The notes under the pieces are model-generated. The model did no database searches. It saw only the letters and a list, made by a program, of their open reading frames with translations, and was not told the DNA's origin. A DNA stretch of 64,000 bases, taken from contig CAVZBR010000004.1 of the NCBI GenBank assembly GCA_963773585.1, positions 496,001 to 560,000 of the forward strand, read 5' to 3'. Positions 10,096-19,106 of the stretch are shown in pieces. Every line of letters starts with the position of its first letter. Within the stretch, counting starts at the first letter, position 1. The position numbers were made by a program, and so were the translations under genes. The DNA comes from CAVXJN01 sp963773585 (lineage in GTDB: Bacteria > Pseudomonadota > Gammaproteobacteria > JASBUN01).

Positions 10096-10971
10096 TCAGC
10101 GAATGTGCTCCAGGATGCCTTCCAGTTCATCGAGGCTGTTGTACTGAATAACGAGCTTGCCTTTGCCCTTGTTGCCTTGCTGGATCTCGACGGCCGCGCC
10201 CAACTTTTCAGTCAGGTCGTCCTGCAGGCGTCGCACGTCGGGATCGACTTTCGGCGCCGGCTTGGGAGCCGGTCGCGGCTGTTGGCTGCGGCGCACCAGC
10301 TCCTCGGTTTCGCGCACCGACAGGCCGCGGTCCGCGACCCGTTGGGCGATCTCACTCTGGGCGTGACCTTTGAGTGCAAGTAATGCCCGCGCGTGGCCCA
10401 TCTCCAAGGCCCGCTTTTCAACCAGCAAACGGACGTCTGGGTTGAGTTCCAACAAGCGCAATAGATTGGTCACGCCGGTGCGGGAACGGCCGACCGCCTC
10501 CGCCGCCTGTTGGTGGGTCATTTCGAATTCGTCGATCAAGCGTTGCAGCGCCTGGGCCTCTTCCATGGGGTTGAGATTTTCGCGCTGAATGTTCTCGATC
10601 AGGGCCATGGCGATGGCGGCCCGATCGGGCACGTCGCGCACCACGGCGGGAATGTCCTGTAGACCCGCGAGTTGCGCCGCGCGCCATCGGCGTTCGCCGG
10701 CGATGATTTCGTAACGGCTGTCGCTGATCGGCCGGACCACGATGGGCTGGACTACGCCCTGGGCGCGAATGGATTCTGCCAAGTCCTCTAGGCTTTCGGT
10801 ATGCATGTCCGACCGCGGCTGATAGCGCCCGCGCTGGATCAAGTCGACCGGCAATTTGCGCAGTTCGCCTTCAGGCGGCTGGCTGCTGGTCTTGGAAGTG
10901 GTGGAGGCGCCGGCGTTGCTGCCCAAAAGAGCGTCAAGGCCGCGTCCCAAGCCGCGCTTCTTGGTTGCCAT
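10096..10971 (-). CDS. parB: Chromosome partitioning protein ParB (parS-binding CTPase)
   Basis: ParB loads at parS, spreads as a CTP-dependent clamp and organises origin segregation with ParA. The 291-residue product has the short N-terminal ParA-contact segment KKRGLGRGLDALLG, the CTP-binding GERRWRAAQLAG motif, ENIQRENLNPMEEA and the helix-turn-helix THQQAAEAVGRSRTGVTNLL, then a C-terminal dimerisation domain ending LDELEGILEHIR. It lies 95 bp after parA. Two matching parS sites lie 15 kb away inside recF. Confidence 0.97.
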   Translation of the reverse strand: MATKKRGLGRGLDALLGSNAGASTTSKTSSQPPEGELRKLPVDLIQRGRYQPRSDMHTESLEDLAESIRAQGVVQPIVVRPISDSRYEIIAGERRWRAAQLAGLQDIPAVVRDVPDRAAIAMALIENIQRENLNPMEEAQALQRLIDEFEMTHQQAAEAVGRSRTGVTNLLRLLELNPDVRLLVEKRALEMGHARALLALKGHAQSEIAQRVADRGLSVRETEELVRRSQQPRPAPKPAPKVDPDVRRLQDDLTEKLGAAVEIQQGNKGKGKLVIQYNSLDELEGILEHIR

Positions 10972-11066
10972 GGGCGGTCTCTGAACAAGTTGGCTGCGAA
11001 AAGGCGCGCCGTGTACCGCGCCGCGAGTGGCATTCTAACACGCCGGCGACGGTCGCGAGCGCTCGG

Positions 11067-11864
11067 TCAGGCGGTTGCCTCGCGATCGGGCTGCTGCTTC
11101 TTTTCGTCGCGGCGGATGATTTCGCCCGCCAGGGCCAGATACGCCAATGCACCGCGGGACGTCTTATCGTAGTGCAGCGCCGGGATGCCGTGGCTGGGCG
11201 CCTCGGCGAGGCGCACGTTACGGGGGATCAGGGTCCGGTATACCTTGTCACCGAAATGCAGCGACAGCTGGGCCGAGACCTCGTTGGCCAGGTTGTTGCG
11301 CGGATCGAACATAGTGCGCAGCAACCCCTCGACTTCCAATTCGGGATTGAGCGAGGCGCGGATCTGCTCGATGGTCTCGATCAGCGCCGTCAGCCCCTCG
11401 AGGGCGTAGTACTCGCATTGCATCGGAATGATCACGCCGCGCGCCGCCGTAAGCGCGTTGATGGTGAGCATGTTCAAGGCGGGCGGACAATCGATCAGCA
11501 GGTAATCGTAACGTTCATGGAGCGGGGCCAGTGCTTCGCGCAAGCGCCGTTCGCGATGATCCTGTTCCATGAGACCGACTTCGGCGGCCGTCAGATCCGC
11601 GTTGGCGGGTAACAGATCGAAGTTGGAGCCTTCGATGCGGATGACGGTGGCGCCCGCATCCGCTTCACCCAACAGCACATCGCAGGCGGTTTGCTCGACG
11701 TCGTTCTTGTTGACGCCGCAGCCCATGGTGGCATTGCCCTGGGGATCCAGGTCCACCAACAGCACGCGGCGTTTGGTGGCCGCCAACGATGCCGCCAGAT
11801 TTACCGAAGTGGTGGTTTTGCCCACGCCGCCTTTCTGGTTGGTGATCGCGATGATTCTGCCCAT
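11067..11864 (-). CDS. parA: Chromosome partitioning ATPase ParA (Soj family)
   Basis: ParA binds DNA non-specifically as an ATP dimer and moves ParB-parS complexes. The 265-residue product starts MGRIIAITNQKGGVGKTTTS, with the deviant Walker A at residues 11-18 (Lys11 and Lys16), then LLVDLDPQGNAT and YLLIDCPPAL. There is no N-terminal DNA-binding domain, so it is the short chromosomal type. It is placed rsmG-parA-parB as in most bacteria with this system. Confidence 0.97.
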   Translation of the reverse strand: MGRIIAITNQKGGVGKTTTSVNLAASLAATKRRVLLVDLDPQGNATMGCGVNKNDVEQTACDVLLGEADAGATVIRIEGSNFDLLPANADLTAAEVGLMEQDHRERRLREALAPLHERYDYLLIDCPPALNMLTINALTAARGVIIPMQCEYYALEGLTALIETIEQIRASLNPELEVEGLLRTMFDPRNNLANEVSAQLSLHFGDKVYRTLIPRNVRLAEAPSHGIPALHYDKTSRGALAYLALAGEIIRRDEKKQQPDREATA

Positions 11865-11929
11865 GGATTCCGCCTATGCAGGCCGCGGCCGTCGTTGGTT
11901 CAGCGGCCATCATAAACCTTCGCGGCAGA

Positions 11930-12592
11930 TTACTGTACCTCTTGGAGCCGCGAATCCTGGACCCCGGCGTTGCGCGCCAGCACCACCAAGTGGCGCTCGC
12001 CGTCCAGGCCGGGCACCCGCAACGGCACCACCTCGGTCACCGCGAATCCCTCGGGCACTTCTTGCAATTCCGCCACCGGATACATCCCTTTCATGGCCAG
12101 TACGCGACCGTTGGCGGCGCACAGATGCCCGGCCCGCTGCGCCAGTTCAGCGACCGAGGAAAAGGCGCGGGATATAACGGTGTCGAACAACGTGTCACTG
12201 CGGTATTGCTCGGCCCGCGCCCGTGCCACGGTGGCATTGCGCAGTCCAAGCTCAGCGATGGCCTGGGTCACGAAGCGGGTTTTTTTGCCATTGCTGTCCA
12301 GCAGCACGAACTGACATTCGGGGCGGACGATGGCCAACGGAATGCCGGGCAGTCCGGCTCCGGTGCCCACATCGAGTATGCGTTCGCCCCGCAGCCACGG
12401 CGAAGCGCTCAACGAATCGAGCAGATGGCGGGTCACCATCTGCAGCGGATCGCGAACGGAAGTGAGATTGAATGCCCGATTCCAGCGTCCCAACAAGCTG
12501 ACGTAGTCCAGCAGCAGCTGGACGCCGGATTCGGGCAGGGCAATGCCTAAGGAGTCGAGCCCGGAGGTTAGTTGGGCGCGCACCGGGGCCAT
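11930..12592 (-). CDS. rsmG: 16S rRNA (guanine527-N7)-methyltransferase
   Basis: RsmG methylates G527 of 16S rRNA with S-adenosylmethionine; loss causes low-level streptomycin resistance in other bacteria. The 220-residue product has LLGRWNRAFNLTSVRDP, the SAM motif I ILDVGTGAGLPGIPLA and the following FVLLDSNGKKTRF block. It begins 4 bp after the DUF302 gene stop, which separates it from its usual partner mnmG. Confidence 0.96.
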   Translation of the reverse strand: MAPVRAQLTSGLDSLGIALPESGVQLLLDYVSLLGRWNRAFNLTSVRDPLQMVTRHLLDSLSASPWLRGERILDVGTGAGLPGIPLAIVRPECQFVLLDSNGKKTRFVTQAIAELGLRNATVARARAEQYRSDTLFDTVISRAFSSVAELAQRAGHLCAANGRVLAMKGMYPVAELQEVPEGFAVTEVVPLRVPGLDGERHLVVLARNAGVQDSRLQEVQ

Positions 12593-12596
12593 TCAA

Positions 12597-13058
12597 TCAT
12601 TGCGCAATCGCCTTGTCGGTCAGCTTGTCCAAGGCGCCTTGCATTTTCTTCACCACCTCGTCACGGTCGTCGATATCGTGGCGTTCGGCGATCCATGCCG
12701 GGTCGTTGTAGCCGATCCACACCTGGCCGTCCGCGTCTTCCCACACCAGGGCTTTCATGGGTAGATCGATGCCGGCGCTCTGGTTGCTGGTGAACAGCTG
12801 GGTGCCGAGCTTGGGGTTGCCGAACAGCACCAGGTAGGTGGGTCGCAACTTCATGTCCACCTTCTCGGCATTTTTCTGGTGGTCGACTTCGGCCATGATG
12901 CTGACGGGCTTCACGTCGCCGATGGCGTCCTTGAGGCGCTTGACCGTCTGCTGCACGCTATGAGGACTCTTTTTGGTGATCATACCGTTCTCATCGTCTG
13001 CGTGGCTCATGGCAGGCACCAAAAATAGAGCGGTGATTAAAAGTAGGATCTTGCGCAT
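12597..13058 (-). CDS. Exported DUF302-family protein
   Basis: The family has no settled biochemical role; some members are linked to stress or electron-transfer contexts. The 153-residue product starts MRKILLLITALFLVPAMSHA, a clear Sec signal peptide, so a periplasmic location is inferred. The mature part has the DUF302 blocks: LRPTYLVLFGNPKLGTQL, IDLPMKALVWEDADG and WIGYNDPAWIAERH. The frame extends to 13103, but GGAGGT lies 4 nt before the ATG at 13058, which fixes the start. It separates rsmG from mnmG, an unusual position, with an AT-rich upstream segment, and may be a later insertion. Confidence 0.85.
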   Translation of the reverse strand: MRKILLLITALFLVPAMSHADDENGMITKKSPHSVQQTVKRLKDAIGDVKPVSIMAEVDHQKNAEKVDMKLRPTYLVLFGNPKLGTQLFTSNQSAGIDLPMKALVWEDADGQVWIGYNDPAWIAERHDIDDRDEVVKKMQGALDKLTDKAIAQ

Positions 13059-13103
13059 TATTACCTCCATGTTGTTGTTGATTAGGACTTTCTGGGAAAC
13101 CAT

Positions 13104-14984
13104 TCAGGCTCGCTGACGTGTGTCCCTGCGAAGGTGAATCAACAGCAGCGATACCCCGGCCGGTGTCATGCCCGGTATCCGGGCCGCTTGGCCGATGGTG
13201 GCAGGCCGGCTGTCGGCGAGCTTGCTGCGCACCTCGGCCGACAGGCCGTGCACCTGATCGTAGTTCAGGTCAGTGGGCAGTGCCGTTTCCTCGTGCCGTC
13301 GCTGGCGCTCGATCTCGTCCTGCTGGCGATCTATATAGCCGGCGTATTTCGCCTGCACCTCCACCTGTTCGCACACCTTGGCGTCGGCTGCCGGATCGAT
13401 ACCCGCTAATTCCAGAGCCTGGGAATAGGATACGTTGGGCCGGCGCAGCATTTCGACCAGGCGCACTTCCCGTGTCAGGGGCTGCCCCAGAATTTCCGCT
13501 GCCCGCTCGGCGTCGACCTGATGGGGTCGCAGCCAGGTATCGCGCAGTCGGCTTTGTTCGGCGGCGATGGCGTCGCGCTTGCGGGCGAACGATTGCCAGC
13601 GTTGTTCGTCCACCAGTCCCAATTCGCGACCGATGGGGGTCAGACGCAGATCGGCGTTGTCCTCGCGCAGCAGCAGGCGGTATTCGGCGCGGCTGGTGAA
13701 CATCCGATAGGGCTCGCTGGTACCGCGGGTGATCAAATCGTCGATGAGAACCCCGATGTAGGCCTGGTCCCGACGGGGTGACCATGGCTCGCGACCCTGC
13801 ACTTGAAGACCCGCGTTCATACCGGCGATCAGGCCCTGGGCCGCCGCTTCTTCGTACCCGGTGGTGCCGTTGATCTGGCCGGCGAAGAACAGGCCGCCAA
13901 GGAACTTGGTCTCAAGGGATGACAGCAGATCGCGGGGATCGAAGTAGTCGTATTCGATGGCGTAGCCGGGGCGGGTGATGTGGGCCTGTTCGAAGCCGCG
14001 AATCGACCGTACCAGCGCCATCTGCACGTCGAACGGCAGGCTGGTGGAAATGCCGTTGGGATACACTTCAGCGCTGTCGAGGCCTTCCGGCTCGACGAAA
14101 ATCTGGTGGCTGTTCTTATCGGCGAAGCGCACCACCTTGTCTTCGATGGAAGGACAATAGCGCGGTCCGGTTCCTTCGATGACGCCCGAGTACATGGGCG
14201 ATCTGTCCAAGCCGGCGCGGATCAGCTCATGGGTGCGTTCGTTGGTGTAGGTGATATGGCACGGCACCTGGCGCGGGTGCTGGTCCGCATGCCCCAGATA
14301 CGAAAACACCGGCACCGGATCGTCGCCGGGCTGGGTTTCCAGGACGTCGAAATCAATGCTCCTGGCGTCGATGCGCGGCGGCGTCCCGGTCTTCAGGCGC
14401 GCCACCCGAAACGGCAGTTCCCGCAGCCGGCGGGCGAGGGCGTTGGCCGGCGCATCGCCGGCGCGACCGCCTTCGTGATTGCTGAGGCCGATATGGATCT
14501 TGCCGCCGAGAAAAGTGCCGACGGTGAGTACCACCGCAGGGGCTTCGAAGCAGAGCCCCATCTGGGTACGCACACCGGTGACCCGATCGCCGGCAACCAG
14601 CAGATCGTCGACGCTTTGCTGAAACAGCGTCAGGTTGGCCTGATGCTCCAGGGCGCGGCGCACCGCCTGTTTGTACAAGGCCCGGTCCGCCTGTGCGCGG
14701 GTGGCGCGCACCGCAGGTCCCTTGCGGGCATTGAGCGTGCGAAACTGGATGCCGCTGGAATCGGCGGCCCGGGCCATTAGGCCGCCGAGCGCATCGATTT
14801 CTTTGACCAGATGGCCTTTGCCGATGCCGCCGATGGCCGGATTACAGCTCATCTGGCCGAGGGTTTCGATATTCTGGGTCAGCAGCAGGGTGCGTGCGCC
14901 CAAGCGCGCCGCGGCTAGCGCCGCTTCGCTGCCGGCATGGCCGCCGCCCACTACGATGACATCAAATTTATCCTGAAAAAACAT
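13104..14984 (-). CDS. mnmG: tRNA uridine-5-carboxymethylaminomethyl modification enzyme MnmG (GidA)
   Basis: MnmG is the FAD partner of MnmE in making (c)mnm5U34 on tRNAs. The chosen ATG at 14984 gives 626 residues (E. coli 629) starting MFFQDKFDVIVVGGGHAG, with the dinucleotide-binding loop at 11-18. The CNPAIGGIGKGHLVKE, RGPRYCPSIEDK-like and QINGTTGYEEAAAQGL blocks are intact. The frame extends 16 codons upstream, but those residues do not fit the family. Its partner mnmE is 4 kb away, beyond an inserted trkHA-chemoreceptor block. Confidence 0.97.
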   Translation of the reverse strand: MFFQDKFDVIVVGGGHAGSEAALAAARLGARTLLLTQNIETLGQMSCNPAIGGIGKGHLVKEIDALGGLMARAADSSGIQFRTLNARKGPAVRATRAQADRALYKQAVRRALEHQANLTLFQQSVDDLLVAGDRVTGVRTQMGLCFEAPAVVLTVGTFLGGKIHIGLSNHEGGRAGDAPANALARRLRELPFRVARLKTGTPPRIDARSIDFDVLETQPGDDPVPVFSYLGHADQHPRQVPCHITYTNERTHELIRAGLDRSPMYSGVIEGTGPRYCPSIEDKVVRFADKNSHQIFVEPEGLDSAEVYPNGISTSLPFDVQMALVRSIRGFEQAHITRPGYAIEYDYFDPRDLLSSLETKFLGGLFFAGQINGTTGYEEAAAQGLIAGMNAGLQVQGREPWSPRRDQAYIGVLIDDLITRGTSEPYRMFTSRAEYRLLLREDNADLRLTPIGRELGLVDEQRWQSFARKRDAIAAEQSRLRDTWLRPHQVDAERAAEILGQPLTREVRLVEMLRRPNVSYSQALELAGIDPAADAKVCEQVEVQAKYAGYIDRQQDEIERQRRHEETALPTDLNYDQVHGLSAEVRSKLADSRPATIGQAARIPGMTPAGVSLLLIHLRRDTRQRA

Positions 14985-15039
14985 CGTGCTGTCCCGCCGG
15001 ATCCGAGTCGGCAATTTAGTGCAAGGACACATAGAATAC

Positions 15040-15054
15040 CAGAGACACTCTCTG
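15040..15054. promoter_or_regulatory. Perfect 6-bp inverted repeat in the mnmG-trkH divergent region
   Basis: CAGAGA and TCTCTG flank a 3-nt centre, 56 bp upstream of mnmG and 43 bp upstream of the preferred trkH start. A regulator operator is possible. No matching family is recognised. Confidence 0.3.
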
Positions 15055-15096
15055 TACTACGTTTCCTGGTTTATCCAAGGACCAAAGCCGCGGTTC

Positions 15097-16560
15097 GTGA
15101 CTTCTCAAAGAATCCACAGTCTGCGCTACGCCGTGCGCCCGCGGGTAGTGCTGAAATACGTCGGGCTGCTCGCCACTATGCTCGGACTGCTCACGCTCGC
15201 GCCTTTGGTGCCGGCATTGTGGATGCGCGACTGGACCATGGCGGTACCCCTGGCGGTCACGGTCGTGTTGTTGGTGAGTGGCGGCATTCCCTTGGCACGC
15301 ATGACGGCACCCAGCCGGGTACAGGTCAACGAGGCGTTGACGGTAGTCGTGTTGACCTTTCTGATCGGCTCGGCTGCCATGGTGTGGCCGTTCGCCGCAG
15401 CCGGCGTAGCGCCGCTCGATGCTTGGTTCGAGGCGGTTTCGGGCATCACCACCACCGGGCTGACTACCTTGGCGACGGTGGAAGACAAACCGCTTACGTT
15501 CTTGTTCGCGAGAGCGTGGATGCAATGGTACGGGGGCCTCGGCATCGTTGTGCTTTCGGTCGGCCTGTTACTGCGCCACAGCGCGGCAAGCCGACGTCTG
15601 GTGGTCGCCGACGTGACCAGCGATACGCTGGTGTCCACCACGCGCATGCACGCGCAGCGGGTATTGTTGGCCTACGTGGCGTTGACGGCGCTCGGCCTGG
15701 CGGTGATTTGGGCGGCTACCGGAAATTGGCTCGTAGCACTGCTTCACACCCTCAGTGCAGTTTCGACGGGCGGCTTTTCGATGTACGACGATAATCTGCG
15801 CGGCCTGGGTTCGCCGCTCGCCGCCAGTGTGGTGATGGCGGTGGCGTGGTGCGGCGCCGTGTCGCTGCCGCTCTATTATTCGATTTGGGTTCGTGGCTGG
15901 AAACCTTTCGTTCACGACTCGGAGTTGCATGTACTGGTCATCGCCACGCTAGCGGTCATCGCCTCGATAACCGTGCTGTTCTATTGGCAGGGCAAGGGAT
16001 TCAGCCTCGTGGATTCGGTGATCCTCGGTGCGACGGCGCAGAGCGGCACCGGGTTCAGTACCACCGGAGTCGCATCGCTCACCGCCGCCGTGAAACTGGT
16101 GCTGATCGCATCCATGTTCGTCGGCGGTTGCGTCGGCTCGACCTCTGGCGGCATCAAGATTCTGCGTATGATGATCCTTTGGCGCCTGCTGCAAATATCC
16201 ATTCAGCGTACGGGCGCGCCGCAGCACGCCGTAATGGAGCCGCGACTGGCGGGCAAGCGCCTGGCCGAACAGGAAGGCACACGCGCATTGTTGCTGATCG
16301 TGTTGTTTGCTGCGCTGATCGGTCTATCGTGGTTTGTGTTTCTCCTCTACGGCTACGACCCGCTGGATGCATTTTTCGAAGTAGTCTCTGCCAGCGCCAC
16401 AGTGGGATTGTCCACGGGCATCAGCAGACCGGAACTCGAGCCATTGCTGAAAGGCATTTTGTGCTTCGACATGCTCGCCGGCCGTTTGGAGATCATGGCG
16501 CTATTGGTGGTGTTGTATACCGGTAGCTTGTTCGGTAAACGACAGATGGAGAGCACATGA
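15097..16560 (+). CDS. trkH: Trk-type potassium uptake channel, membrane subunit TrkH
   Basis: TrkH forms the K+ pathway and works with a cytoplasmic TrkA ring. The protein shows many hydrophobic segments and the four degenerate selectivity-filter loops, each centred on Gly: SGITTTGLTT, SAVSTGGFS, AQSGTGFSTTG and SASATVGLSTG. The frame opens at a GTG at 14986, but that overlaps the mnmG leader region. The GTG at 15097 (about 487 residues) just before RIHSLRYAVRPRVVLKY is preferred; the start is uncertain because no clear ribosome site exists. It overlaps trkA by 4 bp, so the two are translationally coupled. Confidence 0.92.
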   Translation: MTSQRIHSLRYAVRPRVVLKYVGLLATMLGLLTLAPLVPALWMRDWTMAVPLAVTVVLLVSGGIPLARMTAPSRVQVNEALTVVVLTFLIGSAAMVWPFAAAGVAPLDAWFEAVSGITTTGLTTLATVEDKPLTFLFARAWMQWYGGLGIVVLSVGLLLRHSAASRRLVVADVTSDTLVSTTRMHAQRVLLAYVALTALGLAVIWAATGNWLVALLHTLSAVSTGGFSMYDDNLRGLGSPLAASVVMAVAWCGAVSLPLYYSIWVRGWKPFVHDSELHVLVIATLAVIASITVLFYWQGKGFSLVDSVILGATAQSGTGFSTTGVASLTAAVKLVLIASMFVGGCVGSTSGGIKILRMMILWRLLQISIQRTGAPQHAVMEPRLAGKRLAEQEGTRALLLIVLFAALIGLSWFVFLLYGYDPLDAFFEVVSASATVGLSTGISRPELEPLLKGILCFDMLAGRLEIMALLVVLYTGSLFGKRQMEST

Positions 16561-17210
16561 GAGCCGTATTCGTAGGTGCAGGCTCGTTGGCGGTCATGAC
16601 GGTACGACTGCTGCTCGATCGCGGGCATGAAGCAGTCATGATCGAGCGCGACAAGAAGCGTATCGACGCCTTATCCGATGAGTTGGATTGTGGATTTCTA
16701 CACGGTGACGGCAGTAAGCCAGCGGTGCTCCGCGAGGCTGTGCCTTCCGAGACCGACTTGCTGTTCTGTCTGACCGACAACGACCAGACCAACATACTTG
16801 CAAGCCTGGTAGCGCGTTCCGCCGGATTCCCACGGGTCGTGACCAAAATCGACGATCCCGAGTTCGAGCATCTGTGTCTGGAACTCGGGCTCGAAGACGT
16901 GATCATTCCCTCGCGTACAATTGGTCGTTATCTGGCGGACATGTTCGAAGGCCATGATCACATGGAGGTGGTCGCGACGGTGAAGGGTGACGCGCGCGTG
17001 TTCTCGTTTGTCGCTGGTACCGACGATCAAAAAGCAATCTGCGATTTGGATCTACCGGCGAAAAGCCGCGTGATGTTCATGTATCGCGACAATAATTTTC
17101 TGCTACCGGAGCCGGATACGCAGCTGCGAAAAAATGACGAAGTGGTAATAGTCACCCATCGCAAGGAACTGGATAAGTTACGCGAACGCTGGGGCAGCGG
17201 CCGCGACTAG
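16557..17210 (+). CDS. trkA: Potassium uptake regulatory subunit TrkA (RCK protein)
   Basis: The 217-residue product has one RCK_N Rossmann domain (MRAVFVGAGSLAVMTVRLL, then an acidic Glu after the second strand) and one RCK_C domain (about residues 135-215). It is the single-RCK size of KtrA-like proteins rather than the duplicated 458-residue E. coli TrkA. The first Gly-rich loop reads GAGSLA, with Ala at the third position. ATG overlaps the trkH stop (ATGA). Its own TAG stop shares the four bases CTAG with the stop of the convergent chemoreceptor gene, so there is no room for a terminator between them. Confidence 0.9.
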   Translation: MRAVFVGAGSLAVMTVRLLLDRGHEAVMIERDKKRIDALSDELDCGFLHGDGSKPAVLREAVPSETDLLFCLTDNDQTNILASLVARSAGFPRVVTKIDDPEFEHLCLELGLEDVIIPSRTIGRYLADMFEGHDHMEVVATVKGDARVFSFVAGTDDQKAICDLDLPAKSRVMFMYRDNNFLLPEPDTQLRKNDEVVIVTHRKELDKLRERWGSGRD

Positions 17211-18958
17211 TTGATGGTGAATCGTGCAACGCCGTTGTTGAGCACGTGCACCGCTTCGCGCAGGCGGCCGATGGCAGTGTTGGACCTGCGCAAAGATTCG
17301 GCGGTTTCCTGCACGCTTTCGTTCAACTGACGAATGGAGTCGCTGATCTGCGTAGCGCCATCGCTTTGGGCGTGAATGCTTTCCTTCACGGATTCGAACT
17401 CCGGCAACAATACCTGCACCTTATCGATGATCTCGGTGAGCTGGCCGCTGACCTGACCGACGTTCGCAGCGCCCTTGTGGATTTCACCCGACACTTTCTC
17501 CATCGCCATGACGCAGGCGGAAGTGGCCGATTGAATCTCCTTCACCATCTGCTCGATGTCCCAGGTCGACACTGAGGTCTGATCCGCCAGGCGGCGGATT
17601 TCGGTGGCCACCACCGAGAAGCCTTTGCCATACTCGCCGGCTTTCTCCGCTTCAATGGCGGCGTTGAGTGAAAGCAGATTGGTCTGGTCGGCGACTTTGG
17701 TAATCGTGCTCACCACCATGTTGATGTTGCCGGCCTTCTCGTTGAGGGTCTCGAGTTTGGCGGAAATGGTATCCACAGCGCTGACCATGTTGCGTATGGA
17801 GTCGTCCATGGAGGCGATGCCGTTCTGGCCGCGCGAAGCGGCGCCGGTTGCGCCCTGCATGACCGCGTACACGTCGTCCATGGTGTGCACGAGTTCTTTC
17901 GAAGTTGCGGCGATCTCGCTGGCCGAGGCACTGATCTGATTGGAGGTCGCGGCCAGTTCACTGGTGGTGGCTTCCTGCTGTACTGCACTGGCGGAAATCT
18001 CCGACGACGATTGCGCCACCTGAAAGCCTGATTCGCGCACTTCTGAGATCAAACGATTCAAACTGTCGATCATACTGCGCACGCCGTTGGCCAGATGATC
18101 GATGCCTTTGTTGCCGTGGAACTCCATCAGGATCTGGGTGAGATCGCCTTTTGCGGCGCTATCGGTCACGCTAAGAATGATCTCGACCATTTCGTCCAGG
18201 TCTTCCTTTTCCTGCCGTTCCCGAGCCATGGTCTCGGCGGTGTTGCGCGCCAAGTCGTTGCAGGCCTGCGCGAGATGTCCGATTTCATCCTGCGAATCGA
18301 CCGGCAATCGGATACTGAGATCGCCCGTGGTTTCCATGCGGCCAACGAACGCATTGATGCGCGCGAGACGGCCGGCGATGTTGCGATGTAGTAGGTAAAA
18401 CAATACCAGGATGCTGGTGGCGATTATCATGGAGATGACAACCACGATACGCACCGTATTGGAGTTGGTGGATTGCGCCGCCATTTGCGCATGCTTGAAC
18501 AGCGCCCGCAGTACCGCATCGGCGCGCTCGTCCGACTGCTGCAGCACGCGCAGTTGCGGCAAACGCTCGCTGTCGGATACTCCGTGTTCAACAATGCGCG
18601 TGACGTTGGCGCGCAAGGCATTCCACTGCGGCACGAACTCGCGTTCGAAACGCTCGTCCTGCTCGCCGGCGCGATAAAGTTCACCGAGCTGGGAAAATGC
18701 GCTGTCCGCTTCAGCCAATGCTCGTGGCGCGTACGGTCGCGCGTCGTTTGCGTCGTTCAACAGTATCTGCTGCGCGCTTTGGCTGAGCGCGTGCAGGCGC
18801 ATCGACCCGTCCTGCAGGGCGGCGGCGAGGGTCTGGGACTGGGTCGCGGCGCGGTAACCGAAACCGATAACGGCGAGGAAAACGGCCAACAACAGGGACA
18901 GCCCGAAGCCACCGAGCAGCATTTTGCTGCCGATCGGCAAATCGTTCAGGCGTTTCAT
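17207..18958 (-). CDS. Methyl-accepting chemotaxis-type transducer, Wsp-like signalling tip
   Basis: From the ATG at 18958 (AGGGA 7 nt upstream) the product has 583 residues: TM1 about 11-33, a helical periplasmic domain about 34-168, TM2 about 169-190, HAMP about 190-243, and a cytoplasmic coiled coil with its hairpin tip at 423-461 (VADQTNLLSLNAAIEAEKAG, then GFSVVATEIRRLADQT). The tip is followed by DIEQMVKEIQSA, a pattern I associate with WspA-like receptors of alternative (non-flagellar) chemosensory systems. No cheW, cheA, cheR or wsp gene is nearby, so it is an orphan receptor. It is convergent with trkA. The ligand is unknown. Confidence 0.88.
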   Translation of the reverse strand: MKRLNDLPIGSKMLLGGFGLSLLLAVFLAVIGFGYRAATQSQTLAAALQDGSMRLHALSQSAQQILLNDANDARPYAPRALAEADSAFSQLGELYRAGEQDERFEREFVPQWNALRANVTRIVEHGVSDSERLPQLRVLQQSDERADAVLRALFKHAQMAAQSTNSNTVRIVVVISMIIATSILVLFYLLHRNIAGRLARINAFVGRMETTGDLSIRLPVDSQDEIGHLAQACNDLARNTAETMARERQEKEDLDEMVEIILSVTDSAAKGDLTQILMEFHGNKGIDHLANGVRSMIDSLNRLISEVRESGFQVAQSSSEISASAVQQEATTSELAATSNQISASASEIAATSKELVHTMDDVYAVMQGATGAASRGQNGIASMDDSIRNMVSAVDTISAKLETLNEKAGNINMVVSTITKVADQTNLLSLNAAIEAEKAGEYGKGFSVVATEIRRLADQTSVSTWDIEQMVKEIQSATSACVMAMEKVSGEIHKGAANVGQVSGQLTEIIDKVQVLLPEFESVKESIHAQSDGATQISDSIRQLNESVQETAESLRRSNTAIGRLREAVHVLNNGVARFTIN

Positions 18959-19106
18959 CGAGAGTCCCTTACCCATCTCTATTACTCAATTAGCCTGCGT
19001 GTCCAGACCGTGTTGGTCGGATGACGCGGCGCTATCATCCAGCCCCCGTTATGGGCTCTATCGGCCCCGGCCGGGACGAACTTTACCCCACGCTAAACCA
19101 GCGCCG

